Assembly: GCA_029204225.1 (NCBI GenBank)
Contig: CM055111.1
Coordinates: forward strand, 46,066,255 to 46,130,254
DNA length: 64,000 nucleotides
From: Diphasiastrum complanatum
Lineage: Eukaryota; Streptophyta; Lycopodiopsida; Lycopodiales; Lycopodiaceae
Direction of reading: 5' to 3'
Shown: positions 44,954-60,873 of the stretch, in pieces
Numbering within the stretch: position 1 is the stretch's first letter
Layout: each line of letters begins with the position of its first letter
Notes under the pieces: model-generated
Databases searched by the model: none
Told to the model about the DNA's origin: nothing
What the model saw: only the letters and a program-made list of their open reading frames with translations
Program-made: the position numbers and the translations under genes

Positions 44954-45715
44954 TTCATGCTTTGAAGAGGTGAGAGTTTATACATCAGATCATCAGTGTT
45001 TTTGCTTGCAAGAACTCGGATTTGGGAGAGGGATTCAAACTCACTGAGAGACAAGCTATCTGTGGATCATAAGTGGATCAAATCAAGGCTGATCTGATCC
45101 AGCGGAGCTCTATACGGACAAAGAGCTCACACGTGTGAAATCAGCCCTCATTAATGAGTGCTACTTCTCAAGGAATGATCCAAATTTGATGTTCTATAGC
45201 TTGTTGGATAGGTATTGAAGAGTAGAATGTGTTGCTCTTGTTTCTGAATGAATTTGATTTGTTTTTAGAAGAGTTTTAGGCAATCAGAGAGTTTGAGAGG
45301 GTACTCAACTCATGGGATATGCCAAAGTGGAGCACACATATGTCTTTTTCACCATTTTCATCAATTTTCACCGTCAATCAAGTAGGATTGGATAGATGTG
45401 AGTGTTCTGAGGTCTTAGACTTTTCATTTCACACATATTACTATGTTTGAGTTGAAAGTAAGTTCCTAGAGAGTTTATCAGTACTTTGAAACTCGTGGGA
45501 GAGATAGACTTCTTGCTTGCATGTGCTTCTTTTTTGTGACTGAAGCAAGATCCAAATTCAAGATAGATTGATTTTCTATGTTGAGAATTTGTTCTCACAT
45601 CTGTTGCTAGATTTCATAGGTTGGATCAACATCAGTGTTAGATCCTAGATTGAGATAGCAAGCAACATCCTTTCAACTCCATTTTTTATCATTACTAGAA
45701 TTTCTCATAGAGAAG

Positions 45716-46561
45716 ATGTCTTCATCTGGTTCACATTTCTTAGAGCACAGTGAGAGATTAACATCTTCCAATTATGTAATGTGGAAGATCATAATGGAAT
45801 CATTATTTATTCTACAAGATGTAATGGATATTGTGAGTGGAGCTGAAGAAGAACCTGCTGCACCTAATGAAGCTGTAGCATTTCACAAAAGAACCAGACT
45901 TGCCCTTCATTTTTAAAAAATGAATGTTACCAATGAAGTGTTAAGAGAGATCAGTACATGCACCACTGCCAAGGAAGCTTGGGATACTCTAAAAACAATC
46001 TATGAAATCAAGAATACTTCTAGATTGCTTACACTTAGAAACCAAATCTTTCTAAGTTATCAGAGAGTAGATGAGAGTGCTTCATCATATGTCATGAGAG
46101 TTAAGGATCTTCATCAAGAGTCAGCTGGTATTAGTGATGCTCTTAAGAACACTAAACTTGTTCAAGTAGTCCTAAATGGACTTAGAGATGAGTATGACAA
46201 TAGTGTGCAGACTTATGCTGTCAGGGAGGATCTTCCATCCTTGGAGACACTGCAAGGTGTTCTCATTGCTGAAGAAAGCAGGCAAGAGAACAAGATGTTG
46301 AGGATCAACAGACTTTCATTGAAAGATGGTGGAGATGACAAAGCACTCTTCATCAGAGACAAGTCAAGAGGCAAGGGCAAAGGACAACAACACTTCAAGA
46401 AGGACAAATCCAAAGAAGGTGGTGAGGATCAGTCGTCACAAGCTGCAACATCCAGTGGCAAGAAGAAGCTGTCAAAGATCAAGTGTTTTTTCTATGACAA
46501 GAAAGGACACTATGCATCAAACTCTTCCAAGAAGAAGAACAATATGTTTGACTCTTCCTAA
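45716..46561 (+). pseudogene. Copia G gag
   Basis: ATG at 45716; copia gag features: LTSSNYVMWKIIMESLF, then after an in-frame TAA, EISTCTTAKEAWDTLKTIYE, RLLTLRNQIFLSYQR, LVQVVLNGLRDEYD. The knuckle is damaged: CFFYDKKGHYASNS has lost the second and last Cys. A 760-bp leader lies between the PBS and the start. Confidence 0.85.
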
Positions 46562-46727
46562 AGTTTGATACAAATCTATGGCCATCCAATCTTTGAAAAA
46601 AACTATAATTTGAAAAATTTGCTTCTAACTTGTAAATTTTGACATTTTGCCTTAATCTAAGCAAGCTAACCTTACTAATGAGGATGAGTGTGAGGGTGCC
46701 GAGAGTGAAAGCGAGGATTCATTAATC

Positions 46728-48243
46728 ATGTCTACTTTTTCATCTTTTCCTTTTAAGAATGAAGAAGTCCGATGGATAGATAGTGGGGCTAGTTCTCATA
46801 TGTCTAGTTCTAGGAATTCTTTCACTAATCTCATGTCTTATCTAGGTGCAAAAAGATCTATCTATACTGCTAATGATGTAGAGTGTAGGATTGAAGGAAT
46901 AGGTAGTATTCCACTGCATGCATCATCATCAAAATCTTTTTGCTTACATGATGTACTATATGTACCTAGACTGACTAAGAATCTCATTAGTGTAGGATAG
47001 TTGTTTGATAGTGGATTGGATGTCAAGCTTCAAGTTGACAAGTGTATAATCTCAAGAGAAAATGAAGTTATTGCTAGAGGATCTAGAATTGGTAAGTTGT
47101 ACAAACTAGATTCTAGGGAGAGTGCTAACATTTCAAATATTGCTTATGAGACTAAGGTTCTACAGGAGGATCTGTGGCACAAGAGATTGGGTCATCCCGA
47201 TTTCAAAGTCATGCAATCTATGGTCAAGGAAGGAAAAGTTGTTGGTCTACTAAAGACACTGTCAGAGGAGCTTCTACCTTGTGAAGCTTGTGTGCTGGCA
47301 AAATCACACAGAAGGCCTTTTCCTAGATCAAGTATCAAGACAAAGCAACCTTTTGAACTTGTGCACTCTGATGTTCATTTCTCATCAACTAAGAACAAAG
47401 GAGGAGCAAATTGCTTTGTCTCTTTTGTAGATGATTATACAAGATATTCTTGGATCTACATGCTGTCTTCTAAAGTTATGGTCTATGATGTTTTTCTTAC
47501 TTTCAAAGCTTATGTAGAAAAGCAGTTTCCTTTCAAGTTGAAAGCTTTAAGAAGTGATAGTGGAGGAGAATACATATACTCCTTAGCAAAATGGAGTTGC
47601 TGAGAGAAAAAATAAAACTTTGTGTGAATGTGCAAAAGCCATTAGGCTAGAAGCTTCTCTGCCTAAAGAATTTTGGGGAGAGGCAGTTGCATTTGCAAAC
47701 TATCTTTGTAATAGGCTTTCAAATCTTGCAATAGGAGGAAAGACACCATTTGAGATGTTGTATAAGAAAAAGCCTAAGGTAGATCATCTTAGGATTTTTG
47801 GCTGTGTATGCTTTGTGCATGTGCCTCTAGAAACTAGGAAGAAGGAAGATCCTAGTGCTGTAAAAGGAATTTTTGTAGCATATGCATCAACCAAAAAAGC
47901 ATACAAAGTTTATTTACCCTCTACTGACAAGAATGTTGTTAGTAGAGATGTGATCTTCCATGAAGATCAGAAGTTTAACTTGAATGATGCACAGGTCAAG
48001 GAGTCTCGTGCAAGATCAATTATCAATCTTGATGCTGTTCAAGAAGAGGTGAGGCCAAGGCTTGAGGAGGAGCAAATTCAAGCTACCACACCAAGAAGAT
48101 CTACACGAGCAAGATCTGAGCCAAGTAGGCTCACATATGATGCTGAAGGAAGGCAAGTGGAACGTAAAACTTCCTATCATGCACTTTTCATATCAGATGA
48201 AGAGCCTAAGGATGTTCAAGAAGTACTTCAATCCATAGAGTGA
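46728..48243 (+). pseudogene. Copia G protease and integrase; RT absent
   Basis: Protease WIDSGASSHMSSS, then after a stop GAG-pre-integrase (LWHKRLGHPDFKVMQSM, CEACVLAKSHRRPFP), integrase (HSDVHFSS, FVDDYTRYSWIYM, RSDSGGEYI), a frame break at about 47600, and the integrase C-terminal part (LPKEFWGEAVAFANYLCNR, PFEMLYKKKPKVDHLRIFG, FHEDQKFN). The coding ends about 60 bp before a (GA)60 tract, exactly where RT should begin. Confidence 0.88.
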
Positions 48244-48338
48244 GTTGAAGCAATGACCCAAGAGTTTGAAGCCTTGATGCAACACATGGGAGCTTGTCGA
48301 GTTTTTTACGGTTTTTAAGGGGTTCCTTTATGTTAGTG

Positions 48339-48462
<124 letters not shown>

Positions 48463-51056
48463 CCACCATCCAACTTATAGTGGGGAGATCATCATGAAGG
48501 ACAATTAGCCCCCCAACCTCTAGAAGAAATAAAAGTTGTGTAGGTTTTTCAAAATTTAATATCTGGAAGAAGTATTTTGTTATAAAATTAATCGATCATG
48601 AAGCAAAATTTATGTGCTAGGAAACCATTTTTTGAAAGGCTTTTATTAGGGTTATAACAACATTTATAAGAAAAAAATCAACATCATTGCAACATTATGA
48701 CAAAGCATTGACTTGTATAAAGATAATTGTTTAAGAATTCATTATTGGTCTATTTGATAATAAATGGATATATCAATACACTTGGAAAAGTGATTTTCCT
48801 TTTGTATGATATTTGTGAAGGGTATATTGTGTTGCTATTTCATGATAAAGTTTTTCTAGGAACACATCTCGTCCATCATTTTCAATTATATTATGAAGCT
48901 GAAAGAAATATTCTCTACTTACTCTTATGGGGCCTACTGAAAGTAAACCTTATACCAATCATTTGTAATCATAAGATCAAAGGCAAAACACAAGAAATTG
49001 GTGCTAGTGAAGGGTCATCATATCCAAGAATAGTGGCTATTTTAAGCCAAGCAAACCTATGAATGAACTCTACAATAGTTAGATTGCACACAAGTACGAA
49101 TCCTTTTGCAAGTAAAATCCTATCATATAGTGATGTCAAACCTTCTTGCATTATTTTCCCATATTTCAATCTATAAGGAGCACATGTAGCCAGCCCTCAT
49201 ACCTGAAAGTTTGAGAGCACACCAATAATAACATTATTAATCACTCTCCTACTTAATTTTGGGGTCAAAGTTTTATTTAGTATCAATATTGCTCATGCAA
49301 ACCACTACGATTGGAACTATTGACATGCATATAGACTTCAAAATTTTATTTCAAAGAACCATATTTAACAAACCAAAGCAAAGCATAGCTATAAGAAAAA
49401 CTTAAAGTTCAATAATAGGAGAGCTCCAAATGCTCGTACCTAGAATGTGCAATTACACTTTGACTTACACCCCATGGCTTGAGGAGGCAAACACCCTTGC
49501 TATTGTGGCAACATTGCCTTCTGGGTCATGATTGTGATTCACCTACTAAACAATCATTGTTGTGGCAATGTTTATAGAATTGTGGTTGTTGTTGTTTGAC
49601 AAGTGATCATGATAGTTGGCAATCTATTGGTTGTTCATTGTTGTGATACCATTGCTTAGTAAGCTAGCCCCATTTGTAACCTTGTTCGCTCATGGATTGT
49701 GGCACCCGTACCATGATGGACTATTGTTGTACATATTTGTTGCACCATGTTGCATAGAGATTTGAAGCTACTGGAGCTTGTGTTGGAACGCTAGGAGTCC
49801 CAAAGTCGAAAGGCTCGGATAGAGTCGATCTGTGTAGTTATAGCTACTGCTTCATACTACGATCAATCATCTTCCGGCAACAGACTGACACCGTAGATCT
49901 TATTTAAGTTTATGAACAATAGATAATGCTTAATAACAGCGAAAGTATATCTACTCTAAGCAAGCATCAAAATCATTCACAGATAACACACCATAGGCAG
50001 AATGTCGCAACTCTATTTTTCATAAATAAGTTTACAACAACAATTTAGCATGCAATGATTCCTAAGCATAAAAGATCATGAAAGATGATTTTGATGATCT
50101 GACCCACACTTCCTCCTTGGAACTGGGCGCCAAAAACAACATGCAAAAAAGTTGATTGGAGACCCACCAAAATTGATTGCTGGTTGCCACAGTTGAATGG
50201 AATCAATGCCTAAACACCATAGGAGAAAGCTCCAATATATAGCATTGAAAATGATGAAGTATGGAGAGAGAAATGAATGTTGGATCAAATTTTCACTTTG
50301 TTGGAAATTCAAGGAAACAAGCCTCAAGAAGATGGTTGATGAGCAAGAAATCAAATGAGTAAAGAGCTCGTGGATCTGTCCATCATATAGGCTGAAATGA
50401 AAACCACAAGTGTTGTGGTGTGTTGACACCTCAATAGGATTGCATGCATGCAATTTGGTGACTCATCGAGATAGGTGTGGTGACTTACCTCTTCTAACTT
50501 ATTAATTTAATTATTTTTTTCCATACTAAATGCATGGGGGGCTAGGGCCCATGACAAGTGTCCATAGACCCAACTCTCAAAATAGGAAGTGGAGTTAGAC
50601 TCTCTACCTCTACATCAACCTACTAAAAGTCCCAAAAAAGTTTTGTGAACTTAGGAACTTGACATTAGGGGGTTAAAACAACATTGGTACTCCCAAGTAA
50701 CTTAGATAATTTTAAAACTAATTTTTTTGGGACATATCCCCATAGAAAATTCTAAGCAAAATTTGTAAGTTAAAATTTTTCCTATTGTGAAGATTTAGAG
50801 GTCGACATTAGCATGGAAAAAACTAAGTCCCAAACACATACAAAGAGTGAGAGAGAGCCCTTGCTCTCATGTAGAGAGAGAATGAGAGGCTAACTCTCGA
50901 GTAGAGAGAGAATAGAAGAGAAACACTCCAAAATTGTGATTAACTCTCAAAAAACTATATGTACAATGACGGAGCTCTTCCATATAGAACTAGCACGAGA
51001 TTTAGCATGAGGAAATGCTCTAGAATGACTGGATCTCATTGATTGCCTTTCTACAA

Positions 51057-51240
51057 CATGATTGGAACCCTAGATTTGCACTTCTCATCATGATTGGACC
51101 GCATGATTTGCACCTCACAAATTGATTGGGCCTAATGATGTGCACCTCTAAACATGATTGCTCCACATGTAATGCACCTCTTAAAGTGATTGGCCTTGTG
51201 ATCTACACCTATATATGTGATTGGGCCAAATGGATGCAAT
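51057..51240. repeat. Degenerate 31-34 bp tandem array
   Basis: Six units around CATGATTGGRCC...ATGATKTGCACCTC. No identical pair, so the array is old. Confidence 0.7.
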
Positions 51241-52309
51241 TCAATCCTAACATTATGTGACAAATGTTACTATCTCACTAGAACTCAAGTTTGAGGCCTA
51301 TTGACTATTCAAACTCATAATGAGCTAAGATGATTAGGCCTACCCTCCACATGTGAGAACATGCTCCACACATGTGAGATTAGCATATATACATGAAAGT
51401 ATAAACTAATCAAGCTAGATTTTGCAAAATCTTCACAAATCCATGGCATACTAATCCTTATGTAAATATCTTACGCATGTCCATGTTGTCTAAGAACGTT
51501 TCAACGAAAACCCTAATTTTGGATTTGGGTATTTATGCTTATAAAAGTTATAGGGTAGTACTTTCATGGTTTATCATAAACAAGCAAACCTAATTATGTT
51601 CTCAAAGTTTGAAAGTGTAGTTTTATGGTAAGGTATGTATTATGATGACCCATAAATAAATCAACACGTCGATAGATTAAAAAGAACTGTCATTTAAACA
51701 AAGTAAGTCTAAAAAAGAATACATCATCCTTCTGAACGATTAAATTGTCACAAATTGTACCCATAACATTCGTGGCTTATGCATAACTTGAATTCATTCA
51801 AAAAAGCATACATGGATGATTGTTGACGTATTATCTTGAGAAGATGCCATGTTATTCCCACGAAATGTGTGTTTTCTTTAAGAAAAACCAATTTATTATG
51901 CCCTCATTATATACCGTAAAGCATCTTTAACTCCGAATTGTAATCATAACGCATACTCATCCTCTTCTATCAAAGCAAGAGTCTTACGTAATAATGTTTA
52001 CCTTATACTTGTATAGTCAAATAACATACCTGTATTGACTCTTTTCAATATATGGTTCGAAATTGAATCGAATCGATTGAAGAACTTTGCCATAGGTAAG
52101 AATCGAAAAATGAGTAGATCCTCACACAAGAATGCTACATAATCAATAAAGAGACGAACACTTAAGGCAAGTGTATTGCTACTTTACCAAATGACAAAGC
52201 TTTATTTGGAAGAGAGAGCATCACATTTTATGTAAGGAATTGGTTGTTGTCTAAACAGCAAGAGGGAGGCCAAAAAAGTCATAATATCATCAACCACAAA
52301 TGGCTTTTT

Positions 52310-52690
52310 GTTACCTAGTCCATCGCTGGGACAACAAGTGCTAAATTGCATTTTTTGAGCCAAAGTTCATGATGAAAACACCATACTTCAATCAGCAAAT
52401 ATTAGTTTCCTATGGTCCATGGATGGACAACAAGCAATCACTTCCATTTTATGAGCCAGAACAAGCATGTACTTCATTGCTAATTTTCAAGCATACAAAG
52501 CTACAAATTTTCAAAGAGTAAAAGTAACCCTACAGTCCATCGCTTGGACAGCAAGCCAAGAAGGCTATTTTTTTTTATACATTCAAACTTCTATTTAAGC
52601 TATGATCCATCGCTTCATTAATAGACAAAAAGATAAAAAATGATACATAAACTAAGCATAGAATATGCTTGTAGTTCATCACTGAATCTA
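52310..52690. repeat. Degenerate CCATCGCTTGGACAACAAGC array
   Basis: Five spaced copies of a core like GTCCATCGCTKGGACARCAAGC at about 52318, 52420, 52538, 52607 and 52676, with TTTTGAGCC/TTTATGAGCC after the first two. Confidence 0.55.
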
Positions 52691-53119
52691 TGTAGAAGAT
52701 ACATAACAAAAACAATGTAGTTATGAGTCTCTTATCGTATGAATATTGCGATAGAAGAGAGGCTGTTAGGGTATTGTCACAAAATGAGCCTTGTAGTAAA
52801 CAATCTCCACAGTTTGATGTAGAAAATGTAGAGTAAATTGTCTCATATATATAGTAGTAGGTCGTGAAGGTTCTTGGAAAGCAACAATGTAGCTTGAGGG
52901 AGAAGCTACTACATGTACATAAGTTGTGGCTAAGCTTAAAAAACTTCGTAACAAGTGTAACTTGTAGTAGTAGATATCAATGATAAAAAAAAAGCCCTTA
53001 AAAACAAGAGAGGTCTAATGTCGTATGGGTATAGGACCTTATTTTCAAAGTGCCGATCGTAGTGTGTTGCGGTTAAGTTGTGCGTAGAGTAACGGAGCAT
53101 TTTAAAGCAAAGAACCATA

Positions 53120-55099
<1,980 letters not shown>

Positions 55100-55600
55100 T
55101 CATAAGGTTTTGTAAGCAAGTTGCTGGAAAGGTGGAAAAGGATTTGCATCAAGGCCTTCCCAGATCAGCAGTTTATCTAAAAGGGCTAGCTTTTCTTTTT
55201 CCAGTTCTTTTATCTCAGCCTGTGTTTCTTCGAGCTCTTCTGCAAGGGCATATCTCTCTTCTTCAAGCAAAGTGCATTTCCTCTTTAAAGCTCGATATCG
55301 ACTGTGACTCTTTTTCTTAGGTCTAATAGTAAGTGGTTTTATCTTCAGTGACTTAGAAGGTTTTACCTCTGAGCGTTTGGATGGACCTAATTTTTTGATT
55401 CCAAACTTCTCGTTTTCCACTTTTCCAGTTTTGCCTACTGTCCTGTTGTCTTTTCTCAAAGCTTCTTTGCGCTGTTGAGGGGCTTTTGATTGAAGCTTAA
55501 GTGGCCTTTTACGAGCTTTGACTTTTAAAATAGGGTATTGTTCCACACCATGCACAGGATGTGTTGCCGTAGATGGTCTAGCATTGCGATTGGCATTCAT
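55100..55600 (-). CDS. Small basic coiled-coil protein, possibly INO80E-like
   Basis: 166 residues from the ATG at 55600; an in-frame TAG lies upstream, and the only earlier start is a GTG. The N-terminal 100 residues are basic and disordered (KVKARKRPLKLQ, KKLGPSKRSEVKPSK). The C-terminal part is a coiled coil, YRALKRKCTLLEEERYALAE..ELEETQAEIKEL then LALLDKLLIWEG. The pattern YR-LKRK...E..EL..Q..I..L...K..LLD.LL..E is that of the N-terminal domain of INO80E, a subunit of the INO80 chromatin remodeller; that match is from memory. Any short nuclear coiled-coil protein could look similar. No introns are evident, but an unseen 5' exon is possible. No transposon motif is present, and the clean frame supports a host gene. 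Confidence 0.5.
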   Translation of the reverse strand: MNANRNARPSTATHPVHGVEQYPILKVKARKRPLKLQSKAPQQRKEALRKDNRTVGKTGKVENEKFGIKKLGPSKRSEVKPSKSLKIKPLTIRPKKKSHSRYRALKRKCTLLEEERYALAEELEETQAEIKELEKEKLALLDKLLIWEGLDANPFPPFQQLAYKTL

Positions 55601-58600
55601 TATGCTTATTTGAACTAGCCAGGTTTCATAGTTCACTATGAACTACATACCTTTTCAAAGAAGGCAAACTTTCTCAGTGCTGCATTTGAAAAACAATGAC
55701 TTTATGTAAGAACAATGTTTTGAGAAATGAAAGAAAAATGCTTTTGCAATCAAAACATGTCAACTAGGAGCTTTCCTATATAGCTCAAACCCAGGTAATC
55801 TCTTCAAACTAGACAATTAATATTTGAAAGGAATGAAAAAATCTAGATCATCTAGGGCTGAAGAAGAGTTGAAACCTGGTTACATTTTGATGCGGATATC
55901 TCTGATGTGATCAAGCAAAAAAAAGATGCAGACAAACGATTTTGCAAAACAATAAAGAAATCAGAAGATATAAACTGACCTACAACAGTCTCAAGATTAT
56001 TGATACTCATGGAAGTGGCAACCAAACAATAAACATAGTAAACATATTTGTGCAATAAAGGTAGCAGCCACTAGATATTTGCCTTACGATATTGAATCAA
56101 CAGAACATTCTGACTCTGACATTTGCATACTTTTGAATGATAATTGACATTTCTGTCAGTGTCTATTGTTAGAATAAGTGCGCCTATAATCTCAATTACT
56201 GTAGGACATAAATTGCCCTGACACGAGAATAGCAACAAGTAAAGCTTTAAGGTAAAAGCTATTAGCTGTTTGTCACCTGCATCGATGTGATAATATGCTA
56301 TCAGCCTCCTTATAAGGCTAGAATAGCATACCAATTTCACAAACAAATATTTGTTATCAGCCTCAAGGGATGGCAAAGTAAATTCTTGCACTCTCTTGAA
56401 AGCTTTCATCTTGGGCTGCACTCTCTTGAAAGCTTTCATCTTTGGCAAGAAAATCAAGGCATTTTACAACTACCACTATCCTCTGATTAACCTTGCCATG
56501 ATATCTTTCTTACTTGTGATTTCCTTATCTACAATTTGCCTATGGTGCAGGAAAAGAAAGAATTCCAACATTACTATCCTAATTCAGTAATGAAGTTAGC
56601 CTTCTCACCAAATTGCTCTTTATTCAAATACAGCATTTACTTAAGCTCGTGAAGGGAGCTATAGTCAATATGCAGTTATTGGCTTTCAACAGTCTTCAAG
56701 TTTGCCTGATCACTGACCTAAAATCTCTCGGTGATGGCAGGAACAAATCTAAGATTTAACATGAGCGTTCTCCACATGTTTATTGATACCTGAAAGTTGA
56801 CAGCCAGAATATTCTCATTTTGGCATTCAAATATGCACGCGAATACTGAATCAAGCACATTTAAAACATGGACAATCTAAATGAACTTAAAATGTCTATT
56901 GTTGGGAGCCTCTATTTGGGGAGCTCAAGGCCCAGAAAGGATCAAAAGGTCCCAAGGGCCAAAGCCAAAAATTTTGAAAAACTACCAAAATTGAGCCTCC
57001 AGAAGCATCCAAGACTATGATTTCCATGTATTTTAAAAGCTCTACTTTTTGACATCCAATTCTTAAAAAAAGGATTGTTTTGTACTGTGACTTGAAAAAG
57101 AAATCTAGAATTGCAACCGAAACTAAAATATAGCCATAATAGAAAACACTAGAGCCAAAAATGAAAAATAGGATATCCTCCCAAAACACAAATTAAAAGC
57201 AAAACAATCATAGCTCCCTGCATGAGTGATGATCTGACAATTTTGAAAGTTAGCACTTACACTTTCTTTGATAAAAAAGTGCTCTGATACAAAGTTGTGA
57301 GAAAAAGAATACAAATAGGTCTCAAAGAAATCAGTCATTCATAATGAGGCCTCTTGGCCTAATCATACGATGATTACGATCTAAGTGTCCAAAAACTAGG
57401 TTTGGGGTTCTGCCCACCGTATTATAGATGATTTCAATAGCTAGACCAAGGAGACTACACCAAAGAATCAAAACGCCCCCATCAATTGTGTCATAATTAA
57501 GCTGCCGAAGGACTGATAATATCACCAACCACAAGAGACAAGTTTGCACTAGTTTGAATCAAGGGTAGGAACAATAGACAAAATTTGATGTGCAAACATC
57601 ATTTTCAACCGAGAGCAAGAAACAAGAAATGATCATGAAAGGAAAAGACTCTAAAGGCAGCATTGGAGGTGGAAGGATCCTAATACTAAATAGCCTACAG
57701 AATTTTTGTGAGACTCATTGGTGTTGGCCAGACAGGCCTGTCTTGACTTGAGATTCATGTACCTCATCAGCCAAAAAATCCAGATATATCTCCAAAGAAG
57801 AATTCATCGCAGCACTAGCAAATCATGTAACAGACATGCATAAAGATAGATACTGGTAGATCATGTTGCAGCTGAGAAGTACCAGCAACAAATGATGTGA
57901 AAACTTAGAAGAAACACTAATCAACAGGGTCATACATAAGCAAATTGTTGTTTGAATTTTCTGCAAAACAATATAAAAAAGACTGTAGGTCACAAGACAT
58001 ATTCTCCCGAGTTGTGTTTAAGGACCAAACGCTGTAGAAAGATTTGGAAAAAAAACTTTAGAATTCAACAGAGGAGGGCCACTCAAAATCGAATTGAATG
58101 TGAGCAAATTTACAGTTTTATATCCCTAAAATAAAAATATCTTATGACTAGAATTTCCTAGCAAACTGAAGGCCACAAAAAGCCCTCCAAGGTGTGTTCA
58201 AGTACTAAATAAGTAATAGAGCAGATAATCTTTTTCAACCTTTGAAGCAACGAAAGAAAATCTCAGGTTTGAATCCTAAACATAATCAGTGGTGGCGGGG
58301 ATTTCCAGCCAGTGGAGTGCTAAATCATACTCGTTAAGGTCTAAATGAATATCAATGACACATATAAATCACATAGTGAAACATGTCTCAGGTAAAGTCA
58401 ATTTCTTGTAGTACATTTACTCACATGATCCCCAAATATTTTATCAAGAAAACAATTAGACATATATTAATTCCAACTGAATATATCACAAAAAACCATA
58501 TATATTTATACACAGCACCGGGGGGTCAAGATGGGCCCTCGCACTAAGGCAAGGGATCTTAATAGTGTCAATGTCCTAGTGATCAGGCTCGAGAACTTAG

Positions 58601-60640
58601 GTTTCAACAAGCCGTAGGACATTTATGACTTTCCTAACATTTCATGATTTATACTTGTTTCACACATAAAAAAATCAATCTTAAATAACTAGGCATAAAG
58701 TCAGTAAGCAAAAAATCTTCTTTCGGGATGCAGACCCATGGTATATCCCAGGCAAAATGAAGCTAATTGGAAGAATACCTGTCATAAGAGAAATCAACAC
58801 ATACAAACACACAATTCATGATCACCTCAGCACAAGAAATCAACATCGTTTCTCTTGTCTTCCTCTTGGTGTCGGATCTTCTCCATGCTAGAAACAAATG
58901 ATGATTGGTGTTACCAAACCATAACCTGGGCCGAAACCAAGGGAGCCATTAAGTGCAGCACAATGCAGGGTCAGGAAAGGCAACAATAAGGGGGAAACGC
59001 ATCCCCCCCCAAAAAAAAAAAAAAAAACACAAGGCAGCACTGCTGCCTGAGCTCAGCTACAAGTGCAGGCAACAAGGCTGCCTCTGGATCCTGTTTCCCC
59101 TACCTTCACTTCAGACCAGCCTACGGCTATTCCTCTTCAAACCCTATTTTGGATCCTAATGAACCCAGAACTGCTCTCCCTTTAACCCCCTATCACAACT
59201 CGAAGCCTCCATCACTCTCTTTAGTGATCTTTGCACTAAGTGCAGATATGGAAAGGCTATTCCAACTTCTTGAAAGCCAACGAAAAGAGATGAAATCCCA
59301 TCAAGAAATAATTCTATCAGAGCATTCGCACCTTCAGCAAACAGATGCTTCAATCGAAGAACTCATACGATGGAAAAGTCGTTAATAAAGCTCTGGAAAA
59401 GACATTAATAAAGCTCTAGCAGCTAGACGGAAATCAGTGGAATGATTCTCCTTCACGCCTAAACCTCTTCATAAAGATTCAATGGTGCTCTGTCCTTTTT
59501 GAATAGGTAGTGTCTTTCTCTAACTTGGAATTGGAAAACTTAGGCAAGGTTTCCTGTTTTCCTAAGAGTCTTTCCTAAAATGGCTATTGAATGTCTTTTG
59601 GCAAGCACTCTTCACCCAAGCTGACTTTTTGCATGAATGATACTACTTTGGAACTACATGTTGCATGCAAGCCCAGATTAATCCGGTCCTTTTTTTTTTC
59701 TTTTTGGTTAACCTAGATCTTGAGTTTTCTAATTGCATGTTGAGGTACATGATTGCCCAGCTGCATGAGCCTCAGTTTATCAAAACACTTTAACGTCTGT
59801 AGATGATCTTCATTCAACACGATATCATGTCCTTAAAAGGACTCGTCCCAGTACTTTAACCTTTAGACTTTTTAGTGATTTTAACTTCACAAGGACAAAT
59901 TCATGTGAAGAAAAGCATGGAATATATTTTTTGCATGGAGTTGTCTTAGGCAGCTCAACACACTTTATAGCATCCACAAACATAAACTTAAATGACTGCA
60001 TTGGAAACCGTAACCAAACAAAATCTCAAATTCTAGCTTGGAGAACAACAAAGTGTTGAATTCTCCATTCAATCTGGAAAAAATGAAAACGTCCGAAACC
60101 CTTCAAATCGAGCTTTCAGGTACCTATGATTGGTCACTGATAGTACCAAACAACATAGGAAACCTCTTCGCTCTTCTCCAGGTAGAATCTTCTCATGACC
60201 CACAGTTCACTTTTTCCTTCATAGCTTCAGCCTTTGATACTGATCCATCATAAGTTTGCAAAAGAAGAAAGAAAGCTTCTTAACTATAACCTATATCCAC
60301 CGTTTTCGTCTATGTTCAAAAGATCTCCGTCAATGAGCTAACCAAGAAACAAAATATATTACCTTTCCGGCCTAAAACAATATTATGCAAGGAAAAAGAG
60401 ATCAGAGTTCAGCCTAGAAGTTCTGAAGAAAAGGGCATAGCTTTCTAGAAACGCACCCATTTTATTAACTTAGATCCAATAGGATGAAACAGGAGCTCCA
60501 ATCAGCAATTGGTGATAAAGACCCAAAACGGCAGTGTCCAGAATTGGTAAATATACCCTTGCTAAGCAGCGATCACGCAGCGATCGAGTGGTAAAAGGGG
60601 GCAGCGAAGACAGCCAGCCATACTCCAAAATTTAGGCTCA
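55601..60640. other. Upstream region of the coiled-coil gene, nothing firm
   Basis: 5 kb of AT-rich sequence. A 30-bp in-frame tandem duplication lies at 56386-56445 (CTCTTGAAAGCTTTCATCTT twice). At 57281-57292 the minus strand reads TTGTATCAGAGC after CTCACAACT, like a mutated primer site of an old LTR element. Openings at 56071-56457, 59149-59385 and 60038-60253 carry no motif I know. Confidence 0.4.
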
Positions 60641-60646
60641 GCAGTT

Positions 60647-60670
60647 GGCGCTGGCGCTGGCGCTGGCGCT
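60647..60670. repeat. (GGCGCT)4 hexanucleotide repeat
   Basis: Four perfect units. It lies beside a CT-rich run on the minus strand (60719-60749), a composition common near plant transcription starts, but no gene can be attached to it. Confidence 0.9.
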
Positions 60671-60873
60671 TGCACTTGCATGCTCTCAAACAAAATTTTC
60701 TCCTCTTATTTTCTTTTGTGCGAGAGAGAGAAGGGGAGAGAGAGAGGGAATTTGCTTAAGCACATGGACATTTTGGGGGCTGTGCAAGAAAGCAAGAGAG
60801 TTCAAATTTGTGGCTTTGTCGTGTGCTAGTCAAAGACCACATTATTATTGGGTGTATTTAGTTACTAATTCTC

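Noticed and set aside
59149-59385. 78-codon plus-strand frame with a helical C-terminus
   Set aside because: The start is TTG and there is no known domain or splice context; it could be a gag-like relic but cannot be supported.
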